A DNA stretch of 64,000 bases from Kalmusia sp. IMI 367209 (GCA_027946365.1 JAPEUQ010000010.1:744001-808000); one strand, 5' to 3'; positions 52,953 to 64,000 are shown, counted from the stretch's first letter. The notes: generated by a model from the sequence alone, not told the origin. Numbers and translations are program-made.

Positions 52953-54347
52953 CTATACTGTTCCTTTCGCCGCTTGCCCAAACAATTCAGCTTGGGTATC
53001 ATACTTATATTCCAGATCCAAGTGCCAATAATCAGGCGCTGTAGCCTTCGCCATTTGCCAACCGTCGTCCAGTGCATCAACCACTTCCTTCGGCAAGGGT
53101 CCTTTTTCTAGCACAGCTAAGTTGTTGTCTAGCTGGGCAAGGCTACTGGCTCCAATTATGATTCCACTATAGTACTGTTAGCTTACGTGCTTCAAGGGGT
53201 TAGTGAATGGTTTCGAACATACTCGTTACCACCTTCTGTACGCATCTTCAGAACACTGTGATGGACGAGCCATCGCATCGCCACTTCGATCAATGTCAGG
53301 CCATGCGCGGTGACAATGGGCTCTATGACATTGAGCGCATCGAGATAACCGTTCCGAATGTACCGCTTACGATAGACGTGATCGACTGTTGTCAAAGATC
53401 CTGGGGCATCCGTCTGTCCTGCTTTGTATTTCCCAGTGAGAAGGCCACCGGCCAATCTTTGGCTTTGTCAGCGGAACGTATATGTGGAGACGATACAGCA
53501 CAAAAACATGGGGTTCTGTATAGCTTGCCGCAGTATGGTATATCCCAGTGCAACACACTGTACGGGAGCTATGGTTATTTGTTGTAACTGATCACTTACC
53601 CATTATAGGTGACAATGTCCAGCCCATACCGCCGACAGGCAGGTATGAGCTCACTTTCGATTGAGCGTGCTAGCCGTGGTGGTCAGCTATCTCAACTTTT
53701 AAGCGAGGTTAACGGCATGTACTTATGGCATTGTATACGCCTTGGTAAACGGTAGGTCGAATCCATCCCTTCTCTCGACAAATCATGACGATCTCCGCAA
53801 CCTCGAAGGCCGTATAATTACTCAGCCCAAATTGCTTGAATTTTCCTTCTTTATACAGCTCGTCGATTGCCCCGAGAGTTTTTTCGAAAGGCACACTTCT
53901 GTCAGGCGCATGCAGATAGAAGATATCGACGTAGTCTGTCTTAAGTTGCTTTAGCGACTCTTCTACGTTAGCGCGCAGGTTTTCCGGAGTGTGCATTCCA
54001 GGTCGATCCGGGTACAGCTTCGTCGCAATGGTGAGGTTCCGTTGCTTGTAACCGACCGCAGCTGTGAAGGCTTCCTGCGAACCGTTTTGATATGTGCGCG
54101 CTGTGTCGCCTTCGTCATAGCCGGCGGCCTGGAAGTGATCGAGGAAGATTCCGAAGTCATCTAGGGAGGTAGTTTTGGCGCCCCATTCAATGTCCTGCGT
54201 CAATGAGCCTTGATCAGGAATCTCTCCGGGTGCAAGTTTGGGAGTACCGGTCCAAAGGTCATCACTTAACACTTGTTAGTCACGAGTTCACGATTTGCAA
54301 AATCAATACTTACGACCAAGTATGATTCTGTTGTGTTTGCCTGTCAT
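52953..54347 (-). CDS. Aldo-keto reductase, aflatoxin-aldehyde reductase (AKR7)-like
   Basis: Model: complement of join(52953..53166, 53223..53456, 53600..53669, 53723..54194, 54248..54264, 54314..54347), 346 residues, frame-exact. The start MTGKHNRIILG joins a 17-nt exon coding LMTFGP, then DIEWGAKTTSLDDF. The AKR catalytic tetrad is present: D47 and Y52 (GDTARTY), K76 (IATKLYP), H112 (IFYLHAPD). Later blocks: FKQFGLSNYTAFEVAEIV, VYQGVYNAITRSIE, LAGGLLTGKY, MRWLVHHSVL, GIIIGASSLAQLDNNL. NADPH-dependent reduction of aldehydes, cytosolic. Exon 5 begins after an AAG acceptor, giving YNGLAGG where relatives usually have YNP(I/L)AGG, so that junction is the least certain. Divergent from the AtuA-like gene. 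Confidence 0.85.
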
Positions 54348-55209
54348 ATTTGCATCACTAAGTTCTCATTAAAAGCGAGAATCAAAAGTTATTCGGATCT
54401 GTGAGTCTTTATGTATTCTTGTCGATACGAAAGATGAACCAAATGCGACACAATCGGGCGGGACAATTTGAACATCCAACGGTAGGCCGAGTTCGTATTC
54501 ACTTACTACAGTTGGACTAGTGCCTGTAGCTCTGTGCATAATGTCGTGGGGTGTCGTAGCAAACCTCCAATTGCTAGATAACAAGAATTGCGAAAGAGAA
54601 CGGATCTACATTCCCTGTCGCGGAGTTGATCGCACTCGCGTTCTGCTCGTACATCTAGGCGTCGGTTTTTACGCGCATTCGCCCAATGCGGGGAAGGCGG
54701 GGCCGGGAACCGGCGCTGTGAACAACCCCCACCATTAAACGCCCTCAATGGCTTTTTACATACTTTTTTGTGCATCTTTAAAGGTCTGAAATCCTCCAGC
54801 AGAGGCTGAGCATTCTGCCGAAATCGAGATGGTCATGAGATGTTCACTAGGAGCAAAGAAAGCGAACAACAGCGGATATAGATATCCACACGGCTAACAC
54901 TACGCAGAAACTGCGATTGTAGTAGTCCCCGCATCTAACAGCGGTTCGTCTAGTCAGTCATGGGAGTCCCGCAACCGTGTCATGACTCGTGTTATTACGT
55001 CCTTCCGACGGTTCTTGAAGCTATAAGAGTTGCTCGTGCCGCTGGCGTCCGCAGAGCTCAGCCGAACGCCGGCCAATTATACAACACTAGATCAAGAGTG
55101 AGAGACTCATTGTTGACTCATTAACCCCAAGATATATCATACGGTTCCCAAAATCTTTTCGCAGGACTGTACCTCTGTGCATTACTCCTCAAGGCTCATC
55201 CTATCCAGC
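54348..55209. promoter_or_regulatory. Shared divergent promoter region (AKR / AtuA-like)
   Basis: 862 bp between two divergent starts, with no supported gene. A reverse-oriented copy of the dispersed repeat (55090-55155) lies close to the AtuA-like ATG, so it may sit in that promoter or leader. Confidence 0.4.
55090..55155 (-). repeat. Dispersed repeat family copy, reverse orientation
   Basis: On the minus strand: CCGTATGATATATCTTGGGG, then TTAATGAGTCAACAATGAGT. It matches the core and the ACAATGAGTC block of the copies at 16530 and 17150. Confidence 0.5.
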
Positions 55210-57518
55210 ATGCCTTCTACGACAAATCGAAAGCGACCAGTCCGCGTTGCGGGATGTTCAGGTGGCTTCACAGATAGGACACTCGCACTGAAGCGAATGG
55301 CTGGAGACCCCGAAGTCGACGCTGTAATAGGCGACTGGTTAGCGGAAATGACAATGGTGGTTCACGGCACAGGCAAAGCCAAGCGACAGGCCGATACCCC
55401 TAACAAGCGACAAGCGGATGGCGACGCAAAACAACTGAGCCTAGAGGAACGTATGAAGAGCGCCATGTACGCGGAAACGTTCCTACAGTGCTTCGAACCG
55501 TGCATCGAAAACCTGGTCAAGAACAAAACGAAGATGTGTGTCAACGCAGGCGCCAGCGACACAGAGCTGTTGACCGAAGTGGTGCTAAAGATGTTGAAAG
55601 ACCATGGTGCTGAACATCTGAAAGTATCGTGGATTTCTGGGGATGAGGTCACGTCGCAAGTGCGCAAGCTCATACAGAAGGGGGAGAAATTTGAGAGCTT
55701 GATGCACGGGAAGGCACTAGAAGAGTTCGGTGCAGATCCAATTTGCGGACAAGCATATCTCGGAGGACTTTGTATTGCGGAAGCTTTCCGAGATGGAGCT
55801 GACATCGTTTTATGCGGTCGCGTTGCTGACGCGGCACCTGTCATTGGTGTTGCTGCGTAAGTCAACCATCACCATGGATCGCGTTGTGCTAAATCTTATT
55901 GCAGCTGGTGGCATGAGTGGCGAAATGATCAATTTGATGAACTCGCCGGTGCTCTCGTTGCTGGTCATTTGATTGAATGTGGCTCGTACGTCACGGGAGG
56001 CTTCTATTCTGAATTCAAAGACCTGATCAAGGTAAGCTATGTCTACAGTTCCAATCTAATTTTTAGAGACAGTGTGTATCTGCGTACTGTATCATGTTGC
56101 GCAGATCTAGGCTTTTGACCAGTTATGGATACCAACTGCTTCAAGAACTATCCTAACTCACGTACCTACAGACCGGAAAGCACGTAAATATGGGATTTCC
56201 CATCGCTGAGATAGAAGCAGATGGCACTTTCAATATTGCAAAAGAGAAGAACACAGGTGGTTGCGTCACAGTCCGCTCATGCGCATCGCAGCTTCTCTAC
56301 GAGATTCAGGGACCGTAAGCATATACACTTGAACCATTTTGGACTACTCTCACAGATATGACAGGCTCTACTACAACTGCGATGTAGTTGCCGATCTCAC
56401 GAACATCAAGATGGACCAAATCGGCGAAGAACTCGTCCGCGTAACAGGCGTCAAAGGCCTTCCACCTCCACCTACGACAAAAGTAGGAATCACCCTGCCT
56501 GGAGGTTTCCAAGCTGAATGGCACATCTGGCTGTGTGGTCTGGACATCGCAGAGAAAATTCAGATCACCAAAGACCAGATTTTGTACACCATCGGCGATG
56601 ATATCTCTCGCTTTACAAAGCTCAAATTTCAGCAAATGGGCTCTTCGATATGCGACGATGCACCAACGCAAGACTTTGCGACAGTGGACTTGCGTATATT
56701 TGCCCAGACACGCGATCCTGAGCTACTTCGACCGGACGTGCCGAATGGCTTCAACCGGTGGGTGCTAGAGACTTTCTTACAAAGCGCACCGGTATGTAGT
56801 CATTTCTAAACCCGGTATTGACTATACTGACCGTAATGAGGGTGCTTCCCTCAGTAATGATCTCCGCCAGGTAGTTCCCAAGCCCTTCTATGAGTACTGG
56901 GTGTCTCTTATGCCGCAATCCGAGCTTGGCGTCAAGGTCCACAATATGTTCGGCGCTATGAAGGTTCGGGAGCTGCCTCCGCCGACTGTGACGAGGGAGT
57001 ACCCCAGACAGCAGAAGTCTTACGAGACCAAAGACCCCGTCCCACTCGAATCCTTTGGCGAAACCGTGCGTGCTCCTCTAGGCTACATAATAGCTGGAAG
57101 GGTAAGCTTTAGTATATTGTACACGTGTTTTCGTAGTGCTAACATACTACAATAGAGCGGAGACAAGGCTAGCGATTGCAACATCGGCTTCATCGCTCGC
57201 CATAATGATGAATGGGATTGGCTAAGAAGTTTCCTGACTACTGATCGTATCAAGCACTTGCTAGGTGGCGAATTCACGGGAAATCCTATTGATCGTTTCG
57301 AGATTCCCGGTATTTTTGCCGTTCACTTCTTACTTCACGATCACCTTGACGGGTAAGACTTCTCCATATAGGGCATCGATTTCAGTAATGCTGACATACA
57401 CAATAGTGGTTATAGCCAGTGTTATAAATTTGACACTCTAGGAAAGAACGCGATCGAGTTCCTGCGAGCGAAAACAGTCGATATTCCAAAGAAGTTCCTC
57501 GACCGAGGTAGGATCTGA
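55210..57518 (+). CDS. AtuA-like protein (DUF1446 acyclic terpene utilisation family)
   Basis: Model: join(55210..55856, 55905..56031, 56172..56314, 56356..56791, 56871..57101, 57156..57352, 57407..57518), 630 residues; all six introns are GT-AG and frame-exact. Start MPSTTNRKRPVRVAGCSGGF; an upstream in-frame GTG at 55177 is ignored. The DUF1446 region contains IGDWLAEMTM, CVNAGASDT, DIVLCGRVADAAPVIG, HLIECGSYVTGG, MGFPIAEIEADG and LYYNCDVVADLTNI. The last ~130 residues (APLGYIIAGRSGDKASDCNIGFIARH ...) form the small AtuA-type C-terminal domain, so both halves are present. Bacterial AtuA acts in citronellol/geraniol breakdown; biochemical function is unproven in fungi. Its AKR neighbour could supply an aldehyde-reducing step; that link is inference. 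Confidence 0.88.
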
Positions 57519-57615
57519 ATGAAAGGGTTTCCATCTGACAGTCTGTATATATACCTTGACCCACGTACATTCAATGCCTAGAGGCTTCTTCACCCACGGT
57601 TTTATATCCCCAAGC

Positions 57616-58936
57616 TCACGCTGCCGGGTACTTCCAGAAACGAACGCTGTGATCCCAATCAAATCCTCCAATCCAACCCTTCTTCTTCAACTGGAACGTT
57701 CCTGCAACATTGAACCCATTGAGCCAGGTATCCCCCTCCCCAGGCCCCCACTTATACTTCAGATTGCTGTCGAAGTCATACATTTCCAACGCTCCCTGGA
57801 CGCGATATGCGATCCGCTTCCCGCCCTCTAGCCACGTGACGTCTACGACCTCCCAGTTTTCCTGTGAAGCCAGGGCCCAGTATTGCACCACCTTGTTCTG
57901 AGCGAGCGAGTACACCAGAACCTGTCCAAAGCTACCACCCGCAATGTACTTGCTGTCAGGGCTCCACTGCAACGTACGAACCCAGCTTCCGAACCCTTCG
58001 ATTAGGATAGGCGACGTGGTAGAGTTGGTAGGGGGCGCGACGAGGTTGGCTACCGTATATATCTTTACGTAGCGTGGGGCGGCGATGGCGACGTACTTGC
58101 TATCGGGCGAGAACCTAGTGACCCAATTCTGCGCCGTCGTGCTTTCGAAGTCGGCGATGAAGGATCCGTCTTGGGCCGACCAGAGCTTGCCCTTGCCGTC
58201 CCACGCCGCAGTCGCGACGTACTTGCCGTCGGGGCTGAATGTCGCGCTCGTGACGCTGTCTGTGTGTCCGTCGAGTGTCAATCTGAAGTTTGGATCGTCA
58301 AGGTCGTAGACGAAGGCTTCGTTGCGCTGGTCGGCGACGAAGCGGCGGCCTTTGAAGACGTCTGTATCAAATGTTGTCGTCTCACCATAGACCTTGACTG
58401 GGTCACCTTTTGGGTTTCCTTCTTCTGAGAGGCTGTAGTGGTAAATATCATAGCCTGAGTACTGTGCGCGCATTTTGCTGATCAAAAGATCGTATCCACC
58501 CTTGGGCGAAACCGTAACGCGTGCGTCATCGCCAGCCTGTGCGATGTCTACGACGGTGGTGCCGGTATCGAGGTTGGTGATCCGTGTGTTGGTATCGTTG
58601 ATCATTATTAGGAACTTGTCGTCGGGTGTGACTGTACCAGGACCAAAGAGCGAGCGGCTGTGTGGCTGTGCCTTCTTAGCACCTTGATATTTTGCGTGAT
58701 GCTGTGCTCACTTTGACCTGGGTATACTTGACTTCTTCAGAGCCCCATGTCTTTGGGTAACCCTCGGCCCATTGTGCCGTCTTGTTGTTCTTCTGCCAGT
58801 CGGATACGGGAGTGGAAGTCGGACCCGGTGCAGCAAGGCCAGCAAGATTGACCTTGGACTGGGCGCGAGAGGGTATGGAAAGGGAGATTGTGGTTTGTAG
58901 AAAGACTGTGAGAAGTACTAGCGCTCTGGAAGCCAT
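57616..58936 (-). CDS. Secreted beta-propeller (WD40-like) protein
   Basis: Model: complement of join(57616..58665, 58712..58936), 424 residues, 46-nt intron (GTGAGC ... GCTAAG...CACAG). The N-terminus MASRALVLLTVFLQTTISLS is a signal peptide. The body has WD/TolB-like propeller repeats: TVTPDDKFLIMIND, LDGHTDSVTSATFSPDGKYV, TAAWDGKGKLWSAQDGSF, RFSPDSKYVAIA, LQWSPDSKYIAGGSF, FDWDHSVRFWKYPAA. WD40 proteins are normally cytosolic or nuclear, so a signal peptide is unusual; a secreted propeller could act as a lectin-like or inhibitor scaffold. I see no catalytic motif. The acceptor could instead be 9 nt upstream in the transcript (GCTAAG|AAG), adding three residues. Converges with the AtuA-like gene, 97 bp between stops. 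Confidence 0.75.
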
Positions 58937-60639
58937 GGTCACGATTGTGTTCTGATTACAATGGTGGGACGACATACCATTCCAGCGAGCACTGCTGCCT
59001 ATTTGTAGCCATTGTGAAAATTGTGCTCTTATTTCGCCATTTATCGGGACACAGAATGTCCGTAATGACTGCAATCGTCCCCGCGCCTGCTGATTCATTT
59101 GTGCCATAGTGATCCAGCCATGACTGCATCGTGGTGTTCATCCAAATGGCGCTGCAGCCTAGGTGATCTATCACTGGTCTTTTGAATAGCATTTCACGTT
59201 GCACTGCATGCTCAGATAATACAATTGCATATCTATTCTCATGCCACGGTGTAGAAAAGGGAAGTAGCCTGCAAGGTGCGTATTGAAATCTATAGTTGCG
59301 ATGGCGCAAGGTAGAGCATCTAGTGTGTACGACATGAAGTTGATTTAGCCTAGTTAAGGTACCTGCAGTACTTATTAGACGAAAGGGGTTGATATAGCCG
59401 CAAAGCCCCTCACTTGGTCATCTGTTTAGAGACGGCGCTGGTAAGTGGTCAGGTTTCGAATGTGATCTTACCAATCGTTGTTGGCCCGAGCCATCGGTGC
59501 TACTTTTCGTGCGAGAATATCGGAGGCGCGAGGGTCCGCAAGCTCTGCCTCGTTGAGTCGATATGCAGTAAATATTCCGTACGATCATTTCCTTGGTAGG
59601 AGCTTTCCGACTGTAGCATGCTGTCTGGCAAAATACGGTGGAGCCTGGTGAATCAGTATTATTAAAAAGGGAGGCCAGGCTCGTACAGCCGTGGTTCCAA
59701 TGTGCATCTGCCAATATATCGAAGAAGAATTCAATTTCAACTGAAACAGATGAATGAACTAATGGATATTGGCTTGCTTGTAGCAGAGAAATCGGGATCG
59801 CTAGACGGTGTTGGCTTAGACTAAGGAGAGCCGAAACCTTTGAATATGCTATTAAATTAGCAGCAGAACCAGAATCAACGCCTTTAACAAATTGCTATGC
59901 ACGTCACGCTATATATCCGTTAGTATAGTCCCAAGCCAACACTCTAGAGACTCTGTGGTGTATCAAGGGATTCCTCAACTTGAAATGAGTCTCTAAACAG
60001 TTGTTATAGTACTTCTAGCGCAATTGTTAGCAGCCTATCTCAGAATTATACATTCGAGGACGGATCTAAATGTAAGCACAAAATTATTTCCCTTAGCGCA
60101 TAGTTTTATCGTCAGAGCAAGAAGTGATGGCAAGAGATCAAATAGGCTGTATACAATTGCAATAACAGTAGCTAGACACGAAATTGCCACTTGTGAATTC
60201 AACCAGCCAGAGACAAGAAACAGTCTGTGTAAGTCGATCCGAAATGATTCATTTAATTTTCGATCGAACTAATGTAAAAATAAGAATGCTTTCATTTCGT
60301 TATTTGAGAAACAATGCGCTTCACTCAAGGTCTATGTCAAGGACTGCTATAATATTGTCGTCGTTTCACAGCGATTCGTTGAACACAATGACTTTGATAA
60401 TATGTGTAGTGGGAACATTCTCTTCTAAGCAGATGACTATCATGGTACTTGATTTTCAGTGGAAGTTATGGGTAGCTGAAAAGAACAGTATACGATAGAG
60501 TAGCAGCGGTTCCTCTCCTGTTTTGTGACTCAAAAGGCTTGTAGCAGATGACTATTTTTCGGCTGTGAACGTCAAAATTGAGCGCTTCAAACATCATACA
60601 GTCTCCTCTACAATACTAACCCCATATTGTATGCCTTCG
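58937..60639. other. 1.7-kb AT-rich intergenic
   Basis: Contains the upstream region of the secreted propeller gene and, toward 59700-60600, distinctly AT-rich sequence with only short frames. No repeat or RNA gene recognised. Confidence 0.5.
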
Positions 60640-63124
60640 CTAAACTATCGTAGTATTGGCGGACTTCAAGTCCTCTACCCTTGAACTCGAACCCACCCAA
60701 AATGTATAGCCACCTTTCTGAACCCTCAATTTCCCATTAACGTAATACCCCAGATCCTTATACTTCACCTCAAAGCTCAAGTTCTTGCTCGCTCCGGCTT
60801 CAATCTCTACCTTCTCAAACCGCAGCAGTCTCCGTACTGGAAACTCTATGCCGGCGGTCCTATCGGGACGATAATAGATCTGTACAACCTCCTTCCCAGT
60901 TCTCGTACCCGTGTTCGTGACCGTGGTGTTGATGGTTATCGAACCATTAAAGCTGATCACGGCAGGTGACGAAATTGTGAAGCTCGTATATGAGAGGCCG
61001 AAGCCGAAGGGAAAGGAAGAGTCGCGTGTCAGATTAGGAAACTGGTACGTAGAGTGATAACCTAAGAAACGATCTGCGCTTCCTGTGTCATCGCTTGGTA
61101 GGTAGTCATAGAAAGCCGGAAGCGCCGAGCTAGCCTGCGGCAAACTGATAGTCAATTTACCGCTAGGGTTCACATATCCGGCGAGAATATCCGCAAGCGC
61201 ATCACCGGTGAACTCGCCGCCCAGAAATGTATGGATAATGCTGTTGGCACGAAGCGTTGAGTTGTTCAGAACGAAGGGTTGACCTCCGGAAAGGACGACG
61301 ATGGTGGGGACACCAGAGTCCAAGACAGCGTCAAGCAATTGCTGTTGTAGGCCTGGAAAGCCGAGATCGGCGTGCGAGAAGAACTCTCCATCGGTCCGTT
61401 TGGAGCTGAGGGGATCCGTTGTACCTAGACTGCCAACTGAGAGCGAACCTAGAAATATGGCTGCAAGACCTGCAATTCTGGCAGCTGAGACAGCCTCAGA
61501 GATACCGGTAGAATTGGTAGTATCGATGATATCGACACCCTGCACATAATGCACATTTTCGGTACCGAAGCTATGCTGAATGCTTTGGTAGAAGGAGTTC
61601 CCGAAGCGTGGATCGGTAGAGTTCACGGGCGCGTAGGAGCCATAGTTGCGGACGTCGGCGAAAGGTCCGAGCACAGCAATTTTAGAAGATGTCCTTGGTA
61701 GTATTCCGTCATTCTTGAGTAGAACGATACTTTCTTCTGCAACCTGACGTGCGAGTTTCAGATGCCTAGAGTTCCTGAGTGTGTTGTTTAGCCTCGCTGG
61801 ATCCGGGAGTGGGTTGTCGAAGAGTCCAGTTGCAAACTTGATCTGGAGGATGTTGAGGGCTGCCTCATCTACGAGATTGGAGATGGTTGTGTCGTTTGTT
61901 ATGTTGACAAGATTCGGAAACACTGCAGGGGAGCCAGGGCTTAATTCCATTTGCACACCAGCCACCAATGCTTGCTCGGCAGCGTCTGCATACGAAGTTG
62001 CGACCCTAGACTCCGTATACAAATTAGAGACAGATCCAGCATCCGACATGATGATGCCATCAAAGCTGAGTTGTTCACGCAAGATATTGCGAAGGAGGTA
62101 TTCATTGATAGACATCGGCACTAGGTCAACCGAGGCATAGGATACCATGACTGCTGCGGGGTCAGCTTCCAGGGCGCGAATATACGGCCGAAGTTGGTCG
62201 TTATAGATGTGATTGATGCCTCCATACTGGCTCGCCGTATTCACGCCACCCCGGGAGTCGCCGTATATGAAGTGCTTGATAGTCGTAGCGACCTTGATGT
62301 TACCCTTCTTGTCCTTGTCTTGCATTGTTTGGACATACGCGTGACCAAACTCTCCGGTCAGAAATGAGTCCTCGCCAAACCTGCACTCGTCAGTTCTGCG
62401 GAGTCTGAAGACAAAAGCCTGGAGACACGTTGGACATGAGACACCCTAGGGTACGTAATACGCGCAATGGCCTGCGTACGGTATTTCCCTGGGAGTACAC
62501 ATAACCCTCGTTTACGAGTCTTACATTTCGCCGATGCGGCCAAACCTTTGCTCTGATGCGATATCCAACTCGGGGGAGAGAACCCAAGTCACCCCAATAG
62601 CAAGCTGCTCCTCACGGATAGCTGCCACGGCCTGCTTAAATAGATCGATGTTGAATGTAGCAGACGTAGCAAGGTTGCTGGGAAACAGTGTTCCACCAGA
62701 CATATACAAGCTGTTGATTGAATCGGTGACTGTGATAAACGGTACATGTAGACGACTCTCGTTGATCTGCCTTTGGCGCACTTGATTCGTAAGGGCAAGG
62801 ATATCCGTGGCCCAGTTGAGAGTGTCACCAAATCCTGGCTAGCTTCAGTTTGTTGTCAAGATGTTCAAGAGTGACAGATTTACCTAGGTTACCATTCTGG
62901 TACCCGTCCACTCTCGTTTTATAATTATCTTCATTAATCTTTGGACCATGATCGAGTAGACGTCGAATCCCGCCAAGTTGTCCGACCTTCTCTTCGTATG
63001 TCATCTGATTTAGTATTTCTTGAGCGCGCTGCTTGAAATTTGATGACGAGCCATTGGAAGACGTCGCTGTAACAAAGCTCGAGCATAGCGACAGCGCTGT
63101 GAGCACATTCTGCAAGTGAAGCAT
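60640..63124 (-). CDS. GH3 family beta-glucosidase
   Basis: Model: complement of join(60640..62380, 62525..62834, 62884..63124), 763 residues, frame-exact; introns 49 and 144 nt. A signal peptide (1-20, MLHLQNVLTALSLCSSFVTA) indicates secretion. GH3 features: MTYEEKVGQLGG (~41-52), FGDTLNWATD, GVTWVLSPELDIASEQRFGR, GEFGHAYVQ, ATTIKHFIYG, then IIMSDAG with the nucleophile Asp at about 297, the second domain (VAEESIVLLKNDG, VVLSGGQPFV, NPSGKLTISLP, FPFGFGLSYTSF) and a fibronectin-III-like C-terminal domain (NTTVTNTGTRTGKEVVQIYY). It hydrolyses terminal beta-D-glucosides or xylosides in plant or fungal glucans. The exact glycoside cannot be told. Several N-x-S/T sites suggest N-glycosylation. 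Confidence 0.92.
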
Positions 63125-63671
63125 CTTAAGTGGTGGCTTACTCCCGTTGGGATTGGGAACAGCAAGATTGCATGCTCGGTTGCTCTTATATGAATAAATC
63201 TTCGTCGCTGAGCGGCAACGGTCTTTCCAAACCAAATTAGGACTTTGCGTAGCAAGCGCTCGTCCAGGTGTTCGTACTCATGCTTTGCGAGTACCGGGTG
63301 ACGTGCTTGTGGAACCGATTTAAGTCTACTAGCGCACGAATTCCGGTGCCGAAGGGTAGGAAGGCTAGCACGTATCCGGAGCTCGGGGGTGAGAAGCGGT
63401 GATTGGTCTGAATACATATAGCGAATTCCTAGTGTCATTCATCGTGCACAGGGCATCGAGATAGTTCCGGGAAATTGAAGGTGGTGCTAGTGTTGGCATG
63501 TAGTGCTCCACACCGCTAGGCATAGGACTGTGCTGCTTAGGAGATACTTGATAATACGCCATGTGTGCAACCTATATTTCAGCTACAAAGGGCGTTATGG
63601 GTGAGTTGGCTTCTTATTGTAACGGTAGGTAGTATCGAAACCAAAGGGTATCATTTTTACAGGCAGCCACC
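63125..63671. other. Intergenic: GH3 promoter region
   Basis: Sequence between the GH3 start and the stop of the next minus-strand gene. Frames here are short. Nothing else seen. Confidence 0.5.
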
Positions 63672-64000
63672 TCAGTACATGCATTGTTCATCGAGTCCGC
63701 CGATTAAGTTACCCAGCTCATCGGTACTCTGTGCCATGCCACCACTAAAGTCAAGTATACCAGTTCCAAACGGTGACCCATAAAGTGTGATTGGATCGTT
63801 GGGGATGAAGTTCCATGGTGGATACATAGCATCTTGAATGTTCCAGTCCACTCGTTCTTGTGGAGATATTTCGACAGCGGCCGCCAACTCATTTGCCATA
63901 GGCTGCGTGACCGTTGCTGTGGTCTCGCTTTGTGGCTCGAGAGCCGCTTCGCGGCTGTCGTCAACGAAGTCCGACTGGCGTAACAGACTGTGTATTGCGA
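63672..64000 (-). CDS. C-terminal end of an unknown protein, possibly a transcription regulator (partial)
   Basis: An open frame enters from the window edge and ends at TGA 63674-63672, about 108 codons. It reads HSLLRQSDFVDDSREAAL, an Ala/Thr/Gln stretch, then DWNIQDAMYPPWNFIPNDP and a Gly/Asp-rich end (DFSGGMAQSTDELGNLIGG). The sequence is protein-like throughout and resembles the acidic, Pro/Gly-rich C-termini of fungal transcription factors, but no DNA-binding domain is inside the window. An internal Met at 63899 is not needed as a start. Confidence 0.5.
   Translation of the reverse strand, partial: AIHSLLRQSDFVDDSREAALEPQSETTATVTQPMANELAAAVEISPQERVDWNIQDAMYPPWNFIPNDPITLYGSPFGTGILDFSGGMAQSTDELGNLIGGLDEQCMY

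Overview
This 64-kb window is nuclear DNA of a filamentous ascomycete (Pezizomycotina). The evidence is many short spliceosomal introns (mostly about 45-165 nt) with GT-AG ends and CTAAC-like branch points, two Zn2Cys6 (fungal-type) transcription factors, an OrsD-type protein, a CAP10/GT90 glycosyltransferase, a fungal Gfa enzyme and a two-exon fungal amidohydrolase. The overall gene set looks most like a Dothideomycete; that placement is inference. Almost every gene below had to be assembled from exons; splice sites were chosen by reading-frame continuity plus GT..AG and branch-point signals, and none has transcript support.

Layout. 1-180: 5' end of a tyrosinase-like secreted protein (minus, cut by the window edge). 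1515-2903: PP4 regulatory subunit 2 (minus). 3389-5935: large conserved helical protein with a CA microsatellite in one intron (minus). 5936-10679: gene-poor. 10680-11945 RING protein and 12280-14229 ZZ zinc-finger protein (both minus). 15241-17912: Zn2Cys6 regulator (plus). 19039-20144: MDR-family reductase (minus). 20784-22456: OrsD-like protein (plus). 22521-23387: small membrane protein (minus). 24202-25428: NADH-cytochrome b5 reductase MCR1 (minus). 25944-26650: S-(hydroxymethyl)glutathione synthase (minus). 27656-30054: acidic protein of unknown function (plus). 32650-34500: repeat-rich secreted wall-type protein (plus). 35449-37006: amidohydrolase (plus). 37641-39016: GT90/CAP10 (plus). 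41136-43949: SulP sulfate permease with a one-base frameshift in exon 2 (plus). 45418-46840: AflR-type Zn2Cys6 regulator (minus). 46841-52952: long gene-poor stretch. 52953-54347: AKR7-type aldo-keto reductase (minus), divergent from 55210-57518, an AtuA-like DUF1446 protein (plus). 57616-58936: secreted beta-propeller protein (minus). 60640-63124: GH3 beta-glucosidase (minus). 63672-64000: C-terminal end of another protein, possibly a regulator (minus, cut by edge).

How the genes fit together. Most are independent housekeeping or accessory genes; I see no PKS, NRPS or terpene-synthase core, so no classical secondary-metabolite cluster is supported. Two local pairings may be functional: Zn2Cys6 regulator plus MDR reductase (15-20 kb), and the divergent AKR / AtuA-like pair sharing an 862-bp promoter region (53-57.5 kb).

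No clearly new system is visible. The points most worth a second look are a dispersed short repeat family that also sits in two introns of the regulator at 15-18 kb, the frameshift and GC-AG intron in the sulfate permease, three compensating one-base losses in C-runs inside the repeat-rich wall protein, a 68-bp dinucleotide run filling half of an intron, very small exons, and a signal-peptide-bearing WD40-like protein.
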